Source: Acanthosoma haemorrhoidale
Lineage: Eukaryota; Arthropoda; Insecta; Hemiptera; Acanthosomatidae
Direction: 5' to 3'
Length of the DNA stretch: 64,000 nucleotides
Assembly: GCA_930367205.1 (NCBI GenBank)
Contig: OV884012.1
Span: 37,711,520 to 37,775,519 of the forward strand
Below, piece after piece: positions 12,455 through 23,165 of this stretch (positions are counted from its first letter, which is position 1; every line of letters starts with the position of its first letter). The notes under the pieces are model-generated. The model was not told where the DNA came from and did no database searches. It worked only from the letters and a program-made list of their open reading frames with translations. Position numbers and translations under genes: made by a program.

Positions 12455-14650
12455 TTTCTATTGAGAGATGGGATGTCCTTTGAAGTAGTTTGTACAGTCG
12501 GTTTAGTTCTTGTCTTTTTAGTCTCGTATGTGGGTTCCAGGTCAGTCGTTTGTCGAGATGAAAGCCTAAGTATCGTACTGTCTCGAATACAGGGAGAGGA
12601 ATAGAATTAAAATAAACTAGTGGACAAGTCTTGCGACAAAGGGTGAAGGTAATGTGGGAACATTTTGCTTCATTAACTTTGATCCGCCATTGATTACACC
12701 ATTACTCGATCTCGTCAAGGTGTTTTTGAAGGTTATGGGATGCTATATCGGGGTCTGAGTGGGATGACCAGACTGCAGTGTCATCTGCAAATGTGACCAA
12801 GAAGGTATTGGGAGTAGAGGGGACATCGGAGGTGTATAGGTTTATAGAAGTTGGGATCCAGGACACTGCCCTATGGAACTCCTCCTTTTATGGGATAGTA
12901 ATTAGAATATTCTAAGCCACAGCGAACTTGGGAGAAGCGGTTTGAAAGGTAGGACTGTAGCATTAGAAAAAGGGTCTGTGGTAAATACCTTTTGAGCTTG
13001 TAGAGCAAACCTGCGTGTCAGACCCTGTCAAAATCTTGAGCTATGTCCAGATAAGCAGTTCAATACTGTTTGGTTTCAAGGCCTCGTTGAGCAATGGGAT
13101 GTAGTAGACGGAAACCAAACTGGTGTGTAGAAAAAAGGTTTTTGGATTTAACATTTGGAAGTAGACGTTTTAATTATAACTAACGTGGTTTACCCGGTTC
13201 GGCGAATATGACAGTAATGGAATATTTCCAGAGGAGAGGAAAGTGCTCAGTTCGGATAATGCAATTATAAATGTAGGTTAGGATGATTATGGCTTTTGGA
13301 GGGAGTTGTTTGAGAATTTGAGGAGTAAGGAGATCATATCCAAGGGAGTTTTGGTAAAGTAAGTTTTTCAGAAGGTATTTAACCTCAGAGGAGTTAACGC
13401 CTTTTGGTGGAAGTGAGAAAGGGATAGATGAAGTGAGAAAATCTTCCACAGTTGTGCTGTGAGTATGGTTTTGATAAGAAAGGTGAGGTGTGAAAGTATG
13501 GGTAATATGCAGAGCAAATTCCTCCGACCTATCCCCATCCGAAGCCGCCCAGGACCCATCATCACGACGGAGTGGGTGTAAAACAGGATGATACTTTAGG
13601 ATTTTTTTAGTTTCATTCCACAAGGAGTTAACCCCGGTAGACAAGGAGGAGAGGTGCGAATTGAAAGAATCGGAATGGAAGGATGCCAATTACCGCTTTT
13701 CCAATCTGCAGTACTGATTGTACGAGCGACGATCAGCAGGATGTTGGGATCTCAGCTACACCGTTCAGGAGCGCGTTTGGTTTGGATTAGGGCTTTGAGA
13801 TGCTGAGGTAAAGGATTTTGATTGTGTATTTTTGGATGACGGTGGGGTGACGATGCCTTTCTACCCGACCCCTGGACCAGAGTAGTGAAGGAATGCACTG
13901 CATCATCTAGGTCTTGGGATGTTTTCTGAGATACTTTGAGGTCTACAGAGTCTGTAAGAATCTGGTGGAAGTGGTCCCAATCAACTGGGCCCCTAATAAA
14001 TGAAGGAGCAGGCAGTTTGTGAATTGGTCTTAAGGAATTGTTTAATATTAAAGGGCTATGATCGGAGGAGAGGTCATCGAGGATCGTAAGTGAATAGTTT
14101 AATGTTCCTAAACTATTGTAGAAGAAAAAGTCAAGGAGATCTGGATTTTCTGCTGGGATCTGATGGCCAATAGGTGGCTATGTCAGGAGAGATAGTGGAG
14201 CAATGTTTCCGTGTGAGAGCAGACAGCAAACGACGTCCTCGTATATTCGCGGATCTTGACCCCCCCCCAGTGTTGGTGCTTCACATTATAATCCACCCAC
14301 AAGGAAAGGAGATGAATTGGGAATCGGAAATGGATTCATTGGGAGGGCAGTACACTGATGCTAGTGTAAGGGGGAAAGTGAAGGTGGTGATTGACACTGC
14401 AGTGGACTGAAGGAAACCATGTGCTACCAAAGGAACTATGTGATGAGAAATGGAATTATGAACAATGACAGCGGTACCTGCATGAGCTCTTCCATCTGGG
14501 TGATCAGTTCGATAAGTCTGGTACGGTTACTTGTAAGTCTTGTTTCAGTAATGAGAGCTACGTCGGTGTTCTAGTCGTGGAGTATTCTTGCCAGGTCGTT
14601 AGTGTGGGTGTGAACACCATTCGCATTCCAAAGGAAAATGTATAAGGATT
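12455..14650 (-). pseudogene. J1 ORF2 relic: endonuclease-reverse transcriptase
   Basis: This is the Jockey-type ORF2 read on the minus strand. The endonuclease start lies around 14520-14650, with the equivalents of 'WNANGVHTH' and of 'VALITETRL'. The linker and RT entry form the longest open part, 13689-13180, containing 'LWNETKKILKYHP', 'SLGYDLLTPQILKQLP' and 'LLWKYSITVIFAEPGKP'. 'HQFGFRL' lies near 13100. The RT active site FADDT falls at about 12780-12800, after 'SWIPTSINLYTSDVP', and the 'VRYLGFHLD' block lies near 12550-12570. The product would nick target DNA and copy element RNA. Here it is split over several frames with stops, so it is a pseudogene. Confidence 0.85.
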
Positions 14651-14653
14651 CAC

Positions 14654-15890
14654 CTATGGATTTTGTTTAACGAGGATTAGGTAGGAGACAAGATTTGTAA
14701 GAAGAGAAATGACAGGGGTAATTAGGGTTATGAACTCTGTAAGGAATGATGTTAATAGACCAGTGAGATCTGAAGAGCTTGAAGGTGGAGGAATATGTGA
14801 GATGTGTGGTTGAGGATAGGATTGAGTTTGCGGGTTGCTGGGATGAACGTAATGCTTGGGAAGAGGAACTTGCGGACGAGGAGTGGGCACTGCCTGTGAC
14901 TCCTCTCTGTTCCGATCGGCATCAGCTAAAGAGATTGAAGGCCTCAGGTTTCTGGCTGGGCCGCTTCTAGCTGTTTGTTTCTCCTCTTTTGGCCGACGAT
15001 GTTGTTCACTCCTGGACTTCAGAATTCTATAAGCTACGCAGCCCATATAGCTGGCCGGGTGGCCTTGCTGGCAAAGCACGCATACAGCAGGCGATTTCAG
15101 GGGCTTTTGCACAATTCACTTTTGTGCTGTCCACTGCACTTTACATACCTGGGAGGGTGGTGGCATTACGAATTTGTGTGCCCATATGTCTGGCAGTTAT
15201 GGCACTGGACGATGTCTTGTTTGGGGTAAGGTTTTTCGACCTGTATTATAGTGTAATACAGGTGTTTTAGATCGTATATCTTCTCCATTCCAGGTGTTCG
15301 CTCGAATCGACAAATATCAATGGTAACGCTGTTTTTATTGATTCATCTTGTTGCTAGTCCTCGCGTAAAACTTTCGTTATTTAGTGAACTTTGAATCCGA
15401 TAGCTGAGAGTTCGTCTTTAATTTCGTCAGCTGCAGATTTTTGATTGCTGATCACTGCTCGTAACGAACGGTTCTGTTTTATTTGATATGTATGGAAGTC
15501 GGCATTGGTTTCTTCCCAATATTTGATAATGGCCTGATATGTATCGGGAGTGTCTGGAGAGATATTAGTGTCCCGTGACCTATTGAGGCACGTATATTTT
15601 CCTGTACCTACAATATCACACATTTGTGAGCATAGCGATTTAAAGTTACTTATATTGCGGACGAATATTGCAGGTGGCTTGGGCTGTTTTAGTTACTTCC
15701 ATGTCCTCTTCTTGGATATTTTTCAACGCCTCAAAGCTGATAGGCGTGAAGAAAGAAAGGAAAGAAAGAAGAAAGAAAATGATTTTCTTTAGATGTGCTG
15801 GCCTGTGGTGGTCCTTTTCCATCGCGCTAGCTGCACAGGAGTTGTTTATTTGCTCGTTCCTATTGGAACGTCTTGGTTTCGCTTAACAGG
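14654..15890 (-). pseudogene. J1 ORF1 relic: gag-like RNA-binding protein with zinc knuckle
   Basis: The minus-strand reading from about 15690 gives 'KPPAIFVRNISNFKSL', then an open stretch 15623-15381 with 'FHTYQIKQNRSLRAVI' and 'IKDELSAIGFKV'. This is the pattern of the domain preceding the zinc knuckles in Jockey gag proteins. The second open stretch, 15112-14654, starts with a CCHC-type knuckle (C-x2-C-x4-H-x4-C in 'CVLCQQGHPASYMGC') and continues into a proline/serine-rich tail. The two parts lie in different frames and the knuckle region between them is disrupted. A run of AAAGAAAG-like repeats near 15750-15780 sits in the presumed N-terminal region. The true start is uncertain, probably near 15880-15895. 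Confidence 0.8.
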
Positions 15891-15924
15891 CAATGGTGTT
15901 GGAGTTGGGCCTAGAAACCTTGAT

Positions 15925-16095
15925 CTTTTTTTTTTATTTTAGGACATTAATTACTGATAAAATCGCATTTTATCATATCATTAATATTTACATTAATTTT
16001 AATATTAATACAAAATAGGTAGTGCCGGGGGAATTTGAACTCACAATGTCCCGGTTAGAAACGCCACGACCGGCGGTGTCGGCTATTGGAGCCTT
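15925..16095 (-). mobile_element. Probable tRNA-headed SINE-like unit
   Basis: On the minus strand a GC-rich head (16092-16022) ends in 'gagttcaaattcccc', which resembles a Pol III B box, followed by 'ccggcacta', an AT-rich body and an A-rich tail (T-run at about 15926-15940 on the plus strand). The head does not fold into a convincing full tRNA and the A box is weak. The unit abuts the 5' end of the J1 element. Alternative: an unrelated GC-rich repeat. Confidence 0.4.
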
Positions 16096-16554
16096 CTATC
16101 CGATTAAGTCTATTGCTTGATGTTATCTCTAATCTGGCAGAGGCAAGTTCTAGGGTCGTCCAATATGGCCGACTTCTCGGTGCGATATCATCTATTACAC
16201 TCCTAAACAAATATAACATGCGATTCACTCACTTATTGAGGGTTCCTTCGTCACCTGCTCACGTAAGTTGGGTGCTGAGACAATTTCAGAGCTGAAGTAC
16301 AGCCTATAAACTGTAGTATAAGGTGTCTATATGAAGAACGAAATAGAGAGGTGTTTGTATATAATAGCACATGCGCAGAACTCCATATTTTTCAACTCAA
16401 CTGTATATTATACGTTTCAGTTTCATTAATTAGAATAAATAAATTATCTTTATATTTAATCTAAGCATAACCTTGCAACTGGTTATATCTGCTAACTCAC
16501 TTCCTAGTATATCTGCAATTCAGGTAATGATTAAAACTAGCCTCGATATCGATC
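16096..16554. other. Spacer, nothing recognised
   Basis: Moderately AT-rich DNA without motifs or tails that I recognise. Confidence 0.5.
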
Positions 16555-17490
16555 AAACTTGTCTGAGTCTCAGAGAAAGCAGATCGGACACTGCTTGCTA
16601 CTAACAATCGTTACTCAAAGACATTAAACTCTGGACTCTCTGTACAGACGCTTTGGAGAACTGTACAGACTATTTCAAAGGACACCCCATATGTCAATAG
16701 AAAACAAATCACTAATTTACAAAGTTATACTTATGCCAATCTGGACATACGGAATAGAGATATGGGACAGCAAAAAAGTCGAACATCTAGCGTATCCAAT
16801 GTTTGTAATCAAAAGTCCTCAGAACAATAATAAATGCCCCTTATTATGTCAGTAACAAAACCCTTCATAACGATCTCAATATTCATTACATTCTCGAACT
16901 TATCCTTTCCAAGTTTATGAAGGATAAATTAGAAAAAATACATTGGTCTCTCGTGAACCGTTCAAGCAATATTCCTACCTCTAAGTATTTATACGATTCC
17001 AAAACGTATTTATATTAAAGAAGAACTTATCCTTTCCAAGGTTCCATAGCAACCTATGCAATCACCCTAACCCCCTAGCACAGTCATTGCACTACACCAC
17101 TCATCCCTATAATCCTTCTGGGAGACTGAAACGGCAGTGGCCTCGTGACCTGCTATAAATGCGTAACAGTGGGAGTCCTGGCAATGGCCAGTTTCTCCAA
17201 TCATGTCCTGAGTGTATGTGGCTCTCGCGCTCTTCGTCAGCCTCTACTGGCTCTTATCCGGTGACGCGGCTGATGGAGGAGCGTGGGGGACTTCACAAGA
17301 CTCCGCTTCCTCTTTCGCATGCGAGAGAGGAGACAACTATGTGGATTTGGGAGGTCTCTGGGCTGTTTCTAAATATTCTATGAATGAGGGAGTGAATGGA
17401 AAATTGTTAATATCGTATGAACGAGATCGTTTATCACAATTACTTATTGCCCAATTACGCAAATTGTAGTTTTATCACAATAAAGCTGTT
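16555..17490 (+). pseudogene. J1 LINE 3' part: RT C-terminus plus 3' UTR
   Basis: From about 16640 the plus strand reads the C-terminus of the Jockey RT: 'ELYRLFQRTPHMSIENK', 'LIYKVILMPIWTYGIEIW', a decayed 'VISNKTLHNDLNI'-like block, then 'PLAQSLHYTTHPYNP' and 'RLKRQWPRDLL' before a TAA at 17155-17157. The 3' UTR follows, with the GC-richer 'cgcatgcgagagagg' section, and ends in the J1 tail 'cacaattacttattgccc' with AATAAAG near 17480. The coding part is broken by frameshifts and by the 109-bp insertion at 16914-17022. It is truncated at its 5' end near 16555. Confidence 0.85.
16914..17022. mobile_element. 109-bp insertion flanked by 18-bp direct repeats
   Basis: GAACTTATCCTTTCCAAG occurs at 16896-16913 and again at 17023-17040. 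The J1 coding sequence resumes after the second copy, so the 109 bp between them is an insertion with a target-site duplication. The inserted sequence matches the reverse complement of about 17612-17722, making a roughly 100-bp inverted pair about 600 bp apart. The long duplication suggests target-primed or template-switch retroposition rather than a cut-and-paste transposon. Confidence 0.75.
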
Positions 17491-17611
17491 AAAAAGTTAC
17501 AAATACCTCATAGAGTGCTCACAAAATTGCACTTGAAAAGAGGAAGATTAACTGGAACGACATGCAACATGCTCTTTTGATCTCTGTTGAGCTTTAAGTA
17601 AACGGTAGAAC

Positions 17612-17722
17612 ATCTTAAATATAAATACGTTTTGGAATCGTATAAATACTTAGAGGTAGAAATATTGCTTGAACGGTTCACGAGAGACCAATGTGTTTTT
17701 CCTAATTTATCCTTTAACCAAA
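17612..17722 (-). repeat. Inverted partner of the 16914-17022 insertion
   Basis: It runs from 'aaatacgttttggaatcgta' to 'tttatcc' and is complementary to the upstream insertion with a few mismatches. The following 17723-17950 has a GC-richer stretch (about 17757-17830) that I cannot assign. Confidence 0.8.
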
Positions 17723-17954
17723 AATTTTGTTATATCTGTCTGATAGTCCATCGAGGAGCGAACACACCTCTTTGTTCAAATGCAAATAAAACCCTTCGGA
17801 GAGCGGTTGCTAATTGGCGGTTGCCGATGTGTGCTTCAATCAACAATACATACCTTTTTTTGTGTTGTTCCATGCTGCCAATCTTTTTCGTTCTGTATAC
17901 CTTCCGATGGCCGTTGGTCTATATAGGGTTTACTCTCATGTACACATATTGAAG

Positions 17955-18185
17955 TAAATCCAGACGGCTGAGGATCGTTCGCTATCAATAAGCACGTCTT
18001 GAACAACCACGTTATCTAGGAACTAAAGTGTCACGGGAATTAAGGTCCCTGATGGCTCAGTGAAAAAATTCGGTCTGGGAAGATCGCCTCACCAGTCTGC
18101 ACGGCGACCATAAGCAATTGTGGAAACTCGTGAAGACCTCTACCTCAAAAAGGAACGGTGTCAGGGAAGATTTTAAAAAAACTTT
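17955..18185 (+). pseudogene. Jockey-superfamily ORF2 fragment (region between endonuclease and RT)
   Basis: One plus-strand frame gives 'ARLEQPRYLGTKVSREL', 'KNSVWEDRLTSLHGD' and 'KQLWKLVKTSTSKRN'. This is the helical stretch with the conserved 'W...L..L..D...LW.l.k.l' pattern that lies between endonuclease and RT in Jockey-like ORF2 proteins. Two in-frame stops interrupt it. It differs from the equivalent J1 stretch ('STGVNSLWNETKKILK' near 13620), so it belongs to another family. It ends at 'gaagattttaaaaaaact'. Confidence 0.7.
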
Positions 18186-19984
18186 ATTATGAATAACAAT
18201 CAAAACACTGGTATATATACAAATATGAATGAATTACAGCACAAGGACATTCTTTGGCTAAGGCTAAAGCACAAGTTTTTAGGATCTTTCGGGATCTTTG
18301 CCCTAGCAGGTAGCAAAGGGTTTGTACGAAAGGAAGGGTAGACCATATATCTCAGCTGAAGTACATGTTCAGCTAAATATGAATATTACATAACTGTCGG
18401 TTGCAGACGTGCGTTATCTTACAGGAGCTGCTTTACGATTGACTTGAATGTTTAAGTAAGTGACATGTGGTAACGCTGTAACAGTTCTGCTTACGTTCTT
18501 TGTAAACGTTCGCAGTATAGTTTAGTGTTAATAATAACTTATAGATCGACGTTTAACTCATCTATAATTCAGTACTTAAAATACTTTTTAAACTTTAGCA
18601 TTCACTGCTCAAGACCCCTTTCATCATAACCTTGCTATATTAAGTAATCACTCTTCATGCATTATTTTTTTGATATATAGGATATCTACATATAATGCTA
18701 GTAAGCTCCCGGTATATTTATTAAGTATGTAATTAGGCCCTTTTCTACTTGAGTATGTAATATAAGCTGAGATTCAGTCACTCGTTAGCATATTTTCGGC
18801 TGCATAAGGAGCCGATTTACAGCAATTTAAATTACTTTGTGTGAATGGAGCTTTTGTATAAATTCAGCCGTAAGGTAAAATACGGAAGTAGTGGATAGAT
18901 GAAGAAGGACCTGGTTCCGTGGTATGTCTACCGTGTGTACGGTACCTATCGCCCGTTATCTGTAACATAGAATATTTTTGTTTACTCTCAATTAGCTTGG
19001 AAGCGTGATTGGGCCTCACTCAGTGGCAAGTAAACAAAAATATAAACGCAACGATTCTAGCATGCCTTTAAAAGGAAATATGTCTGCACGGCCTATTGGT
19101 AGCTATGCTAAATTTGGATTCCCAATAGCCAGAAATAGATTGCTTTAGCTCTGTAAATATTTTTCCGTGATTTGACGGTATCCTGCTGTATATGCGTATA
19201 TCGGGCGTTTATTTTTGTTTAAACTGCCCTTGCCTTTACTGGTCGTAGTAGGATTTACTATAGGTTAGAATTGGAAAATGTGTTATATTGTTAGATGTAG
19301 TGGAGGGGGACACATAAACATTATCGGTCTGATAATTAGACTTCTTCAACAGTCCCTGTATTATACACATCCCATGCTACTGTTCCTCCTGGAATCTATC
19401 TGTCCTCCCAGCGAAGTCAAGTATTGATCTAGATTTAATGGATTTAAGTTCTTTTAGTGTGATTAAATGAGGGTGTTAGTCTTTGTGGTGCTATAGAATA
19501 GGTAGTCAGGAAAGTATCCGCGAAAAGCGAAAGGTTACTGCCTGCACCTCACAGTGTAGTGGTGAGGCGTGAAAGCCTCTAGAAACAATTTATCAGGATC
19601 TTTAAGCGAGCCTCGAGGAATTTCAAGAGGCGATCCATGCACCCGCAGGACACCCGCCTATATTTATGTGATCATAAGACCTTCTTTTTTATGGATAATT
19701 TCAGCCATTTTCTCTGGGACTAATACAGCAGTTATTTTGCTGTTCATGATAGGCAGAGTTTCTGATGATGACCTCACATATAATTTTCATTTGGTGACCA
19801 GTTTCAATAACTGGCTGTAATTAAAGCGAGAAACTAGCGCAAACTTGAAAATGGAAACTGATCGCTTATAACATCCACCTGCGTTATTACTTTTCACTTG
19901 TTCACTTTATCACAGCTATATAATCTAGACCGGACAGTGTTGATTTTTTCGAAGGAATGTATAATTGATTGATTTATCTAACTT
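18186..19984. other. Spacer; one short perfect inverted repeat
   Basis: No gene was recognised. ATATTTTTGTTTAC at 18972-18985 is mirrored by its complement at 19030-19043, giving a possible 14-bp stem with a 44-nt loop. A GC-richer patch at 19500-19670 has no recognisable product. Confidence 0.45.
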
Positions 19985-20330
19985 CTTTATTGTGATAAAA
20001 TTACTATCGGCCTTGGGCAATGAGTAATTGTGATAATTGTTCTCATTCATATTTACAATTTTCATTCACTCGCTCATTCATACACTATTTAAAAACAGAC
20101 CAGAGACTTCCCAAATCCACGTTCACGCATACGAAAGAGGAAGCGGAGTTTTGGGAATTCCAATATGCTCCTCCCGTCAGCCGCGACTCTGGGTACATGT
20201 ATACACAGGTGGTCTGAAAAGTTTCCGACCTCAACTTGAAGATGATAATAAAATAAAAGCTTTGTTAGGTCGGAAACTTTTCAGACCACCTAATAAGGGC
20301 TGAAAGTATTCTTCTGTCCCAAATCCATTT
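19985..20330 (-). mobile_element. J1 LINE 3' UTR copy carrying a MITE
   Basis: The minus-oriented J1 3' tail starts at about 19990 ('gtgataaaattactatcgg' on the plus strand), followed by the 'cattcactcgctcattcat' section and the GC-richer 'cgaaagaggaagcgg' section also seen at 11770, 17310, 21420 and 24610. The 87-bp MITE at 20204-20290 interrupts it. The sequence resumes with 'ataagggctgaaag' as in 11846-11860. Confidence 0.85.
20204..20290. mobile_element. 87-bp mariner/Tc1-type MITE with TA target duplication
   Basis: Perfect 25-bp inverted repeats lie at 20207-20231 and 20267-20291, beginning AGGTGGTCTGAAAAG, around a 35-bp AT-rich core. The uninterrupted J1 3' UTR at 11837-11855 reads 'acatgtataataaggg'. 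Here the same sequence is split as 'acatgtata' / insert / 'taataaggg', which fits a TA duplication, the hallmark of Tc1/mariner insertion. The left end has four extra bases (CACA) before GGTGG. No transposase is encoded, so it would need one in trans. Confidence 0.85.
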
Positions 20331-21077
20331 CTTTATTACAATCACTGATATTTTCATTACTGGACTTGTTTGGATTGCTGGCGCTGAAGGCACTCTGAAA
20401 ATACTGTGTTCTGATCGTTGTAGTTAGAAAAATGGGTATGCATCTGATTCATGATGGAAAGTTGATTGTGGTCGCTGGAGCTTGTCGACGAGATTCTATT
20501 GATTGATGTCCTTTTGAATGAATGGATGATGATTAATTGGCGATACGGCGGTATCAGTTATAAATAGCAATAGACAGCGATATGCCTAATTGATTTAGAG
20601 TTCACTGTTTCAACCTGTTAGGCATTTAAAGATAACTATCATCGTTGCACATTCTAATGACTTATTCAATTGATGTTTTATGAGCTCGATTGCGTGTGAT
20701 TGAATAGACTGCATTGCAGTGCCACTATTGAAGTCTTGGCCAAGGCTTCATCGTCGATTACGAAAGCATTTACATTGAAACAATATGAAATGGAATCGTT
20801 TTTCATATCTGACATAAAAATGATCTTATATTTTAAATGTTTATTTCATAACACGTAGGAAATGAATGTACGTAATATGAAGATGTGATAACCCGAAAAT
20901 TTAGTGTACAAGACTATTAGAGAACTCATAAAAGAAAGAAAACCACTGGTTCAGGAAGAATTTAATAGTTTTTAAGTATTTTTAGTACTGGAAAAGTCGA
21001 TTCCCAGTGATTGAAATAGTACGTTTTTCTCAATTATTCCATGTCTTAAAATGTGAGATATAAAGCTACAGGAAGTC

Positions 21078-21720
21078 TCATGTTCATCCGCCGGAGACAC
21101 ATCAAGTTTTTTGACTCGTTGCAGCACCTGACAAACCCAGTGTTTAACACTATGACCCCACCACCCCTCCCCCATCGATGGCAACAGACTGTCGGGGATA
21201 ATTAGGTTATGATTTAGTTTTAAGTTTTATCAAAAAGGTGAGCCCCATCACCTTTATTAGTCAGTTCAGTCCAGTCACGTATAATGTGTATCGTCCGTTT
21301 GATTGATTGTTTGTACGTTGAAAAGTTGATTGAAACACATTTAAAAAGAAAGAGAAACATACTCATTCATACACTATTTAAAAACAGACCAGAGACTTCC
21401 CAAATCCACGTTCACGCATGCGAAAGAGGAAGCGGAGTTTTGGGAATTCCAATACGCTCCTCCCGTCAGCCGCGACTCTCGGTACATGTATACACAGGTG
21501 GTCTGAAAAGTTTCCGACCTCAACATGAAGATGATATTGATTTCTACAAAACAATAATAAGTTTCTCATACTTGTTTAATTGCATTATATAATTTTTATA
21601 AAATATCAAAACCTGTATTTAATGTAGCGACGGAACCGGAAATACAAATACAATTTGTAAATAGATTCGCCTAAGAATCTATAATTATCTGTAAATTTGA
21701 CCTATTGTAAATAAATCCAT
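21078..21720 (+). pseudogene. F2 LINE 3' end, interrupted by a 276-bp insert
   Basis: The plus strand reads the F2 RT C-terminus from 'FIRRRHIKFFDSLQHL' (about 21084) to a stop near 21205, then the 3' UTR ('aaaggtgagccccatcacc'). At about 21290 the UTR is interrupted after 'cacgtataatgtgtatc'. It resumes at about 21567 with 'acttgtttaattgcattata' and continues to 'gtaaatagattcgcctaaga' and 'ataattatctgtaaat' near 21705. The usual poly(A) is replaced by unrelated sequence. Confidence 0.8.
21291..21566. mobile_element. Rearranged insert: local copy of J1 3' UTR plus half a MITE
   Basis: About 21362-21535 is almost identical to 20071-20245 nearby: J1 3' UTR followed by the left inverted repeat of the MITE at 21496-21520 and part of its core. 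The copy breaks off inside the MITE core, so the right inverted repeat is missing. It sits inside an F2 3' UTR. This looks like a local duplication or template-switch product rather than a normal transposition. Confidence 0.75.
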
Positions 21721-23059
21721 TTTTTGTATCTATATTGAATTCCGTAATAATTTGGTAACAAATGGATATGGGTGGAAGGGGGAGAAAATGATCTGTGTAT
21801 TATCAATTCTCCGTAGTGCATTATAAATAAATAAAAAATTATTATTATTATTTTGTTTTTATGTTGCTTATTTAAATGCTAACCCTATTATCCTAGGATC
21901 TGCTTTTTTTGTGGGCGGGGGGGGGGGGGGGGTAATTTAATGTAACAACTTGACCTGTTAAGTAATCTGTACATGATCGGCCTGAACCCCTCTCATCCGT
22001 TGCTACAGTGGGACTAAAGAAAAAGATAATTATTCATTCCTGAAATTAATCCTATTCAATAGCAGTGAGTTAAATAGGAAAGGAAACTGAACTTAAGCTA
22101 GGATGCCAAGTTTCATGACTTTCTTTATTTTTTCTAATTGCAATTTTCACTGATTTTGCTGTTCATTTATAAGCTTGTATAAATCACATAAAATGCCGTA
22201 CAAAATAAATATTTTTTTCTTAATAACCTCTACTCAATATAACGGTTGCTAATCGTTGTCATTCGAAACGGAATCCTCCCAATGGTCTCTAAATGAGAGT
22301 GACGAACATTAAGACACTAAAACTCCAAAAGTATTGAAAGGGTAAGAAATGGTGAATAGCTTTAAATAATCTAAAGAAAGGTGGAGGATATGCAGATAGT
22401 ATGAATCTGCAAGGAACCCCTTAGACCTGCCAATGCATTATTATTATGTCTGTTAGTTGACTGTGTCGCGGTCACTCTAGTTTTATTTACATTGTTTGTC
22501 TGTATGTCAATCATGAGTGCATACTTTCTACAAAACATTGACCTCCACGATAAGTGTTTGTGGTTTTTATAAAAAAACTGAGAAGATGAAAGATATATAG
22601 CATGTTTGATCACGTGTGTGCTCAGAATCTTCGCATTTTTTTTTATAAATATTTAAATAAACGAAAAAAGGTTAAAGCCTTCTCAACCATTAAGGGAAAA
22701 ATATGAACTTTAATTATTCGAGTAAGTATGATTAGTGACTTGAAAGCTTAAAAGTCACAGAAAAGTGGGTTAGTTTTGTTGGTAATTTTAGACAATAATT
22801 TAAATCGATCACAGGTGTTGTAAATTATATATATCTTCCAAAGATATTGTCGTTCAAAAAGACAAAGGGATGTTCTGGTTTGATGGTTTAATTCTCATAA
22901 ATAGTTTCATGGACTCGATTTGTTAAATATTTACTTTAATACTTTAAATTAATTTAACCTAAGAAGTCACAAGTCTTGCTAATTACATTCCTCTTAAAAA
23001 AAGAATTAATGAGAGTAACAAAAATTAATTAAACAAACAACATCATTGCATATTAAAAA
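21721..23059. other. AT-rich spacer with a 16-nt G run
   Basis: No gene. There is a homopolymer of 16 G at 21917-21932 and an (att)n-like stretch near 21838-21855. Confidence 0.55.
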
Positions 23060-23165
23060 AATTATTATGATAAAATTACAATCTGCCTCATTGGGCAATA
23101 AGTAATTGTGATAAATGATCTCATTCATACCATATTTACAATTTTCATTCACTCGCTCATTCGTA
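23060..23165 (-). mobile_element. Short J1 LINE 3' tail
   Basis: The plus strand shows 'aaaattacaatctgcctca' followed by 'gggcaataagtaattgtgat' and the 'cattcactcgctcattcg' section, then homology stops. It is a 5'-truncated insertion of about 100 bp with no clear target duplication. Confidence 0.8.

Larger units (their letters stand above)
11605..15915 (-). mobile_element. Near full-length, decayed Jockey-like LINE (J1)
   Basis: On the minus strand the order is ORF1 (gag-like, about 15890-14654), ORF2 endonuclease (about 14650-13700), ORF2 RT (about 13690-12455) and a 3' UTR ending in the J1 tail at 11605-11660 (plus-strand 'attacaatctgccttattgg'). The 4.3-kb span is close to that of Jockey elements. 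The RT C-terminus expected between the FADD region and the 3' UTR is disturbed: 12130-12450 does not match the J1 sequence seen in the copies at 16640-17157 and 24845-25030, so the C-terminus is replaced or rearranged. Many stops and frameshifts are present, so it cannot move on its own. Confidence 0.85.

Noticed and set aside
14779..15270. Plus-strand open frames
   Set aside because: They are complementary shadows of the minus-strand J1 ORF1; the zinc knuckle and gag-like motifs are on the minus strand.
18972..19043. 14-bp inverted repeat as a transposon
   Set aside because: The spacer is only 44 bp, the flanks show no target duplication, and no second copy was seen.
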